A stretch of 46,757 bases of DNA from JABMPJ01 sp964345005 (GTDB taxonomy: Bacteria > Verrucomicrobiota > Kiritimatiellia > UBA8416 > JABMPJ01), in NCBI GenBank assembly GCA_964345005.1, contig CAYFPQ010000019.1, positions 1-46,757 of the forward strand, in the 5' to 3' direction. Within the stretch, counting starts at the first letter, position 1; each line of letters starts with the position of its first letter. This document shows positions 42,796 to 46,757 of the stretch, piece by piece. Under the pieces are notes generated by a model. That model was not told where the DNA came from. It searched no databases and saw only the letters and a program-made list of their open reading frames with translations. Made by a program: the position numbers and the translations under genes.

Positions 42796-44733
42796 ATGGG
42801 CAAGAACATCACGTACAAGATACTGGAAGCACACCTCGTCTCCGGAACACTGAAGGCCGGAAACGAGATCGGAATACGAATCGACCAGACATTGACCCAG
42901 GATGCGACCGGAACCATGGCTTTTCTGCAGTTCGAGGCGATGGGCCTCGATCACGTAAGAAATGAACTGGCAGTTAGTTACATTGATCACAACACCGTTC
43001 AGATCGGCTTCGAGAATGCCGACGATCACCGCTACCTGCGGTCGGCTGCCGCCCGGTTCGGCGTCGTATTTTCGAAGCCAGGCAACGGTATCTGCCACCA
43101 GCTCCACGTCGAACGCTTTGGCATTCCCGGCAAGACCCTCCTCGGTTCCGACTCGCACACCCCCACCGACGGCGGGATCGGCGCACTTGCCATGGGTGCC
43201 GGGGGTATTGACGTGGCAGTCGCCATGGGTGGCGGGCCGTTCTACCTGACCGCACCAAGGGTCATCAAGATACACCTCGAGGGGTCTCTCTCGCCCTGGG
43301 TTGCCGCCAAGGATGTGATTCTCAAGGTCCTGGAACACTATTCCACAAAGGGCAACGTGGGCTGCATCTTCGAGTATGGCGGGCCAGGCGTCGATTCGTT
43401 GGACGTGCCCGAGCGCGCGACCATCACGAACATGGGCGCCGAATGTGGCGTGACGACCTCGCTCTTCCCAAGCGATGAGCGGACACGACAGTTCATGGAG
43501 GCCCAGGGCCGCGGAGACGACTGGGTGGAACTGAAAGCGGACGACGATGCGGAATATGACGAGGTCTTCACGATCGATCTCTCCACACTCGAACCGCTAA
43601 CCGCCGCCCCTCACTCACCGGGCAATATCAAGAAGATCGCCGATCTGGCAGGACTCAAGGTCAACCAGGTTCTCATCGGCTCGTGCACAAACTCCTCGCT
43701 ACGCGATCTCAAAACCGTCGCCGCGATGCTTCGGGGCAAGACGGTGCATCCCGACGTGACACTTGGTGTCGCCCACGGCTCGCGCCAGGTCATGCGTATG
43801 CTGGCGAAGGATGGCGATCTCGCAGACATCATCAACTCCGGAGCACGTCTTCTCGAGAATGCCTGCGGCTTCTGCATCGGCAACTCCATGTCGCCGGGTA
43901 GCGGCGAGGTGTCGCTGCGCACGTCAAACCGCAACTTCGAGGGCCGCTCGGGCACGCGCGACGCGCAAATCTACCTGGTAAGCCCCGAAGTAGCCGCCGC
44001 GGCAGCACTTACAGGCGAGATCGTCGATCCGCGCACACTGGGCGATCGTCCCATCGAGATCACCCCGCCTTCCAGCTATGACCTCGATGACACCATGTTC
44101 ATCTTCCCGGAAAGCGTCGAGGGAACACCCGAGATTGAACGCGGGCCGAACATCGGAGCGCCGCCGGTTGCCGATCCGCTTGTCGAAACACTGGGCGGCG
44201 TTGCAACGATCAAGGTGGGCGACAACATCACGACCGACCACATCATGCCTGCCGGTGCACGCCTGAAGTACCGGTCGAACGTGCCGACCTACTCGACGTT
44301 CGTCTTCGAGATGACCGATCCGGAGTTCGCCACGCGCGCCGCCGCCATGCGTGACCAGGGGCTACACAACGTCATCGTGGCGGGCCAGTCCTACGGCCAG
44401 GGCTCCAGCCGCGAGCATGCCGCGCTCTGCCCGATGTATCTCGGGGTCAAGGCGGTCATCGCCCAATCGATCGAGCGCATCCACATGGCCAACCTGATCA
44501 ACTTCGGGATTGTGCCGCTGCTGTTTGCGGACGCAGCCGACTATGGGAAGGTCGAACAGGGCGACTCGCTCGGCGTTTCCAACCTGCGTGAGGCCGTTGC
44601 CAACGAGGAACCCATCGTCGTCCGCAACGAGACTCAGGGCGTTGACATCACGATGCAGGCGGACTTCACCGACCGGCAGCGCCAGATTCTGCTCGCGGGC
44701 GGCCTGCTGAACTACACCCGCGCACAGGGCTGA
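42796..44733 (+). CDS. Aconitate hydratase (aconitase)
   Basis: 645 residues from the ATG at 42796 (GGAG at 42785-42788). It interconverts citrate and isocitrate with a 4Fe-4S cluster: C297 in IGSCTNSS, C357 and C360 in ACGFCIGN. The N-terminal block holds SDSHTPTDGGIGALAMGAGG, and a swivel domain near the end has DNITTDHIMPAG and GQSYGQGSSREHAAL. The length fits the shorter aconitase type of anaerobes (about 640-660 residues), smaller than AcnA. A methylcitrate or homoaconitate specificity is not excluded. Confidence 0.9.
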   Translation: MGKNITYKILEAHLVSGTLKAGNEIGIRIDQTLTQDATGTMAFLQFEAMGLDHVRNELAVSYIDHNTVQIGFENADDHRYLRSAAARFGVVFSKPGNGICHQLHVERFGIPGKTLLGSDSHTPTDGGIGALAMGAGGIDVAVAMGGGPFYLTAPRVIKIHLEGSLSPWVAAKDVILKVLEHYSTKGNVGCIFEYGGPGVDSLDVPERATITNMGAECGVTTSLFPSDERTRQFMEAQGRGDDWVELKADDDAEYDEVFTIDLSTLEPLTAAPHSPGNIKKIADLAGLKVNQVLIGSCTNSSLRDLKTVAAMLRGKTVHPDVTLGVAHGSRQVMRMLAKDGDLADIINSGARLLENACGFCIGNSMSPGSGEVSLRTSNRNFEGRSGTRDAQIYLVSPEVAAAAALTGEIVDPRTLGDRPIEITPPSSYDLDDTMFIFPESVEGTPEIERGPNIGAPPVADPLVETLGGVATIKVGDNITTDHIMPAGARLKYRSNVPTYSTFVFEMTDPEFATRAAAMRDQGLHNVIVAGQSYGQGSSREHAALCPMYLGVKAVIAQSIERIHMANLINFGIVPLLFADAADYGKVEQGDSLGVSNLREAVANEEPIVVRNETQGVDITMQADFTDRQRQILLAGGLLNYTRAQG

Positions 44734-44893
44734 CAGCTGCCGATCTGATCGTGCGACAATCGCCACCACCAGGCAGCAAGATACTCCCAAAACGCGCCCA
44801 CAACATCCTATAGCGTCGAAACACAAGAAGCGTACTCTATCCAATGGAGGGGCGGGTACCCTCTCCGCAGGCAGAACAGAGGGGTGCGTGGCG

Positions 44894-46528
44894 ATGACTG
44901 AACCAGCAACAAGAACGACATTTCGCGAAATGCTGGACGGCGACCAGTTCCATTACGGAGTCGAACTGGTCAGCTCCCGCGGTATGCCTAGAGTGGGCGG
45001 TACCGATAGCAAGCTGCTCCAAGAAGCGGAAGCGTTGGCGCAGAATCCCCATTTCAGCTGGATCTCGATTACAGACAATCCCGGCGGCAACCCCATGCTG
45101 CCTGCCGACTGGCTGGGACACCGAATCAACGAGCTTGGCAAGGAGGTCGTCATCCACCTAAGCTGCAAAGATCTCAACCGCAACGGCTTGGAGTCGGCAG
45201 CCTGGCGTAGCGCCTCGGAAGGATTCAACAATATCCTGGCCCTGACCGGCGATCACCCCGTCTCGGGCTATGGCGGCAATGCCTCGCCAGTCTTTGATCT
45301 CGACTCGGTCGGTCTCATCTCACTGCTCAGGGCCATGAACGATGGCCTCGAGATTCCGGCACGCCGGGGAGGCACGGAGGCGCTCCCGCCTACGGACTTC
45401 TTTATTGGGTGTGCGGTTTCTCCCTTCAAGCAACATGAACGCGAGTATCTGCCACAGCTTTTCAAACTGGCGAAGAAAGTGCAGTGCGGCGCCCAGTGGG
45501 TTGTTCCGCAGCTCGGGTACGACATGCGCAAGTTCCAGGAGCTGCAACTCTTCTGTCGCTGGGCCGGACTGGATGTACCGCTGATCGGCAATGTTTATCT
45601 TCTTTCGAAGTTCGTAGCCAAGATGTTCAACCGCAACGACATTCCCGGCTGCGTGGTCAGCAACAAGTTGCTCGACCTGGTTGAGAAGTACGCGGCAGGT
45701 CCCGACAAGGGTCGAGCCTTCTTCCGTGAGTTGGCCGCCAAACAACTGGCCATATTCAAGGGCCTCGGCTACAGCGCCGGGTATATTGCAGGGGTGGCCA
45801 AGCCGGATACCTTTGCCCTCATCATTCAGCAGTCGCAGGACTTCGGCGAAGACGACTGGAAGATCTTTGCCAAGGAGCTTCAGTTTCCGGTCGAGGACGA
45901 GTTCTACCTCTGGGAGCAAGACCCCGACACCAAGCTGAGCGACTACGACCGCATGAACCGGGACTATCTCGAGTCACTCCTTCGTCCCAAGAGCACGAAG
46001 AACGTCAACGTCAACTACCGCATGAGTCGCATGGTTCACAGCGCCGCTTTCACGCGTGACAAGGGCCTCTATGGCCTCATGAAGAAGTTCTACGGAGCAA
46101 TCGATGGCGAAGGCGCTGCCAAGGCGGTGGCACGCAAAGCCATGCACAGCATCGAACACGTCTCCAAACAGCTCATGTTCGGATGCAAAGACTGTGGCGA
46201 CTGCTCGCTGGCCGACTGCGCCTACCTCTGTCCTCGTTCGGCGTGTTCCAAGAACACACGGAACGGCCCCTGCGGCGGATCCTTTGATGGGCAGTGCGAA
46301 CTGGATGACAAGCAGTGCATCTGGGCGCGGGCCTATGACCGGACGAAGTACTACGGTGAGTCGCAGACCATGCTCGATGGTCCGACCGTCATCTACAACC
46401 CGAACCTCGAAGGCACCTCATCCTGGGCCAACACCTACCTCGACCGCGACCACCACGCACCGCGCGAGGGAGAGGAATCCACACCGCTGTTACCGGACCG
46501 GAAGCCGGCGAAAGCGCCGAAACGTTAG
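44894..46528 (+). CDS. metF: Methylene-tetrahydrofolate reductase MetF fused to a MetV-like Cys-rich domain
   Basis: 544 residues from the ATG at 44894 (GAGGGG upstream; a GTG two codons earlier is possible). The first 300 or so residues form the MTHFR barrel (HYGVELVSSRG, ISITDNPGGNPM, ILALTGDHPVSGYGG, FIGCAVSPFKQHE). The C-terminal part (about 425-480) is Cys-rich: GCKDCGDCSLADCAYLCP, CSKNTRNGPCGGSFDGQC, the MetV-type region that binds zinc or Fe-S in acetogen reductases. The enzyme makes methyl-THF for methionine synthesis or for the Wood-Ljungdahl methyl branch. In many anaerobes MetF and MetV are separate; here they are one chain. No other pathway genes are in the window. Confidence 0.88.
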   Translation: MTEPATRTTFREMLDGDQFHYGVELVSSRGMPRVGGTDSKLLQEAEALAQNPHFSWISITDNPGGNPMLPADWLGHRINELGKEVVIHLSCKDLNRNGLESAAWRSASEGFNNILALTGDHPVSGYGGNASPVFDLDSVGLISLLRAMNDGLEIPARRGGTEALPPTDFFIGCAVSPFKQHEREYLPQLFKLAKKVQCGAQWVVPQLGYDMRKFQELQLFCRWAGLDVPLIGNVYLLSKFVAKMFNRNDIPGCVVSNKLLDLVEKYAAGPDKGRAFFRELAAKQLAIFKGLGYSAGYIAGVAKPDTFALIIQQSQDFGEDDWKIFAKELQFPVEDEFYLWEQDPDTKLSDYDRMNRDYLESLLRPKSTKNVNVNYRMSRMVHSAAFTRDKGLYGLMKKFYGAIDGEGAAKAVARKAMHSIEHVSKQLMFGCKDCGDCSLADCAYLCPRSACSKNTRNGPCGGSFDGQCELDDKQCIWARAYDRTKYYGESQTMLDGPTVIYNPNLEGTSSWANTYLDRDHHAPREGEESTPLLPDRKPAKAPKR

Positions 46529-46537
46529 GCTGATCGC

Positions 46538-46558
46538 GGCCCGTTCGGAGAACGGGCC
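46538..46558. repeat. GGA-loop hairpin element, copy 2
   Basis: Arms GGCCCGTTC and GAACGGGCC around GGA, followed by CTACCTTGCAC. Compared with the copy in mazG, both sides of the stem change together (CTC/GAG to TTC/GAA), so pairing is preserved. It lies 9 bp after the metF stop. Confidence 0.75.
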
Positions 46559-46726
46559 CTACCTTGCACAGGATACAACCACAGCGATAGGGCCGCCTTT
46601 TGTGAGCTGAGGCGGAGGCTACCTGTCCTTTCTTCTTGTCATAGCTCGCAGAAAATCATAAGTTACATGATCATATTTTATAGGATTATTATTCTTCCAT
46701 ATTCAGAGGTCTGAGCAAACCGCCAC

Positions 46727-46744
46727 CCCCTGAAATGGGGTTTT
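46727..46744 (+). terminator. Weak terminator-like hairpin at the window edge
   Basis: CCCC, six bases, GGGG, then TTTT. Stem is short. It ends the A/T-rich stretch from 46600 onward, in which no gene was seen. Confidence 0.3.
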
Positions 46745-46757
46745 CATCAAAGTCAAT

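Noticed and set aside
1..46757. tRNA or rRNA genes
   Set aside because: No cloverleaf with a TTCGANTC-type arm or rRNA segment was recognised; a covariance-model scan would settle it.

Overview
The window is a GC-rich, densely coding stretch of a diderm (Gram-negative-type) bacterium. The diderm call rests on an outer-membrane barrel protein, a Wza-type export protein, a second outer-membrane-like barrel in the nickel locus, and periplasmic nickel-uptake partners. The mix of GYF_2-type domains on a giant coiled coil, a MetF with a cysteine-rich MetV-like tail, a complete Nik(K)LMQO/NikR locus and many short palindromic repeats would fit an environmental anaerobe, perhaps of the Planctomycetes-Verrucomicrobia-Chlamydiae group. 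That placement is a guess; no rRNA or other marker gene is present.

Region 1 (1-24844) is an exopolysaccharide (EPS) or O-antigen-type locus read left to right. It starts with a sigma-54-like promoter and an upstream palindrome. A FecR-like secreted protein, an outer-membrane barrel, a Wza-like export protein and a Wzz/tyrosine-kinase chain-length regulator follow. Next come two Wzy/ligase-type polymerases flanking a Wzx flippase, four GT-B glycosyltransferases (one tandem paralogous pair and one GT9), two zinc-ribbon methyltransferases, a GT2, a DegT aminotransferase, a membrane CapD-type 4,6-dehydratase, and a MraY/WecA-type sugar-1-phosphate transferase fused to a large carbohydrate-binding and glycosidase-like region. 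The last gene is a lone degenerate receiver. Most genes overlap by ATGA or TAATG, so this looks like one translationally coupled unit. Together the genes could make a UDP-4-amino-deoxy sugar, start a repeat unit on undecaprenyl phosphate, build and methylate it, flip it, polymerise it and export it.

Region 2 (24845-30510) is patchier. It holds a relic of a histidine kinase, a metal-dependent-hydrolase-like gene on the minus strand, an AlbA_2/ATPase regulator with an 11-bp tandem repeat in its coding sequence, an SGNH hydrolase lacking its N-terminus, an inverted-repeat element, a stray GT4 and a LarA-like protein.

Region 3 (30572-33434) is a coupled trio: a HAD-fold protein that has lost its catalytic acids, ThiC and MazG. 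The 3' end of mazG runs through two repeat elements.

Region 4 (33590-42024, minus strand) begins, in the direction of transcription, with nikR. A His-rich barrel protein and nikK, nikL, nikM, nikQ and nikO follow, then a separate 1158-residue coiled-coil protein with two GYF_2-like domains at each end. NikR, its two matching 5-11-5 inverted-repeat sites and the transporter form a nickel-uptake regulon. Three copies of a miniature inverted-repeat element with CTAG ends sit exactly at minus-strand stop codons here.

Region 5 (42025-46757) has about 360 bp of structured, apparently non-coding sequence with a strong intrinsic terminator. A tiny zinc-ribbon ORF, an aconitase and a MetF/MetV fusion follow. 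A hairpin element seen inside mazG recurs just after the last gene.
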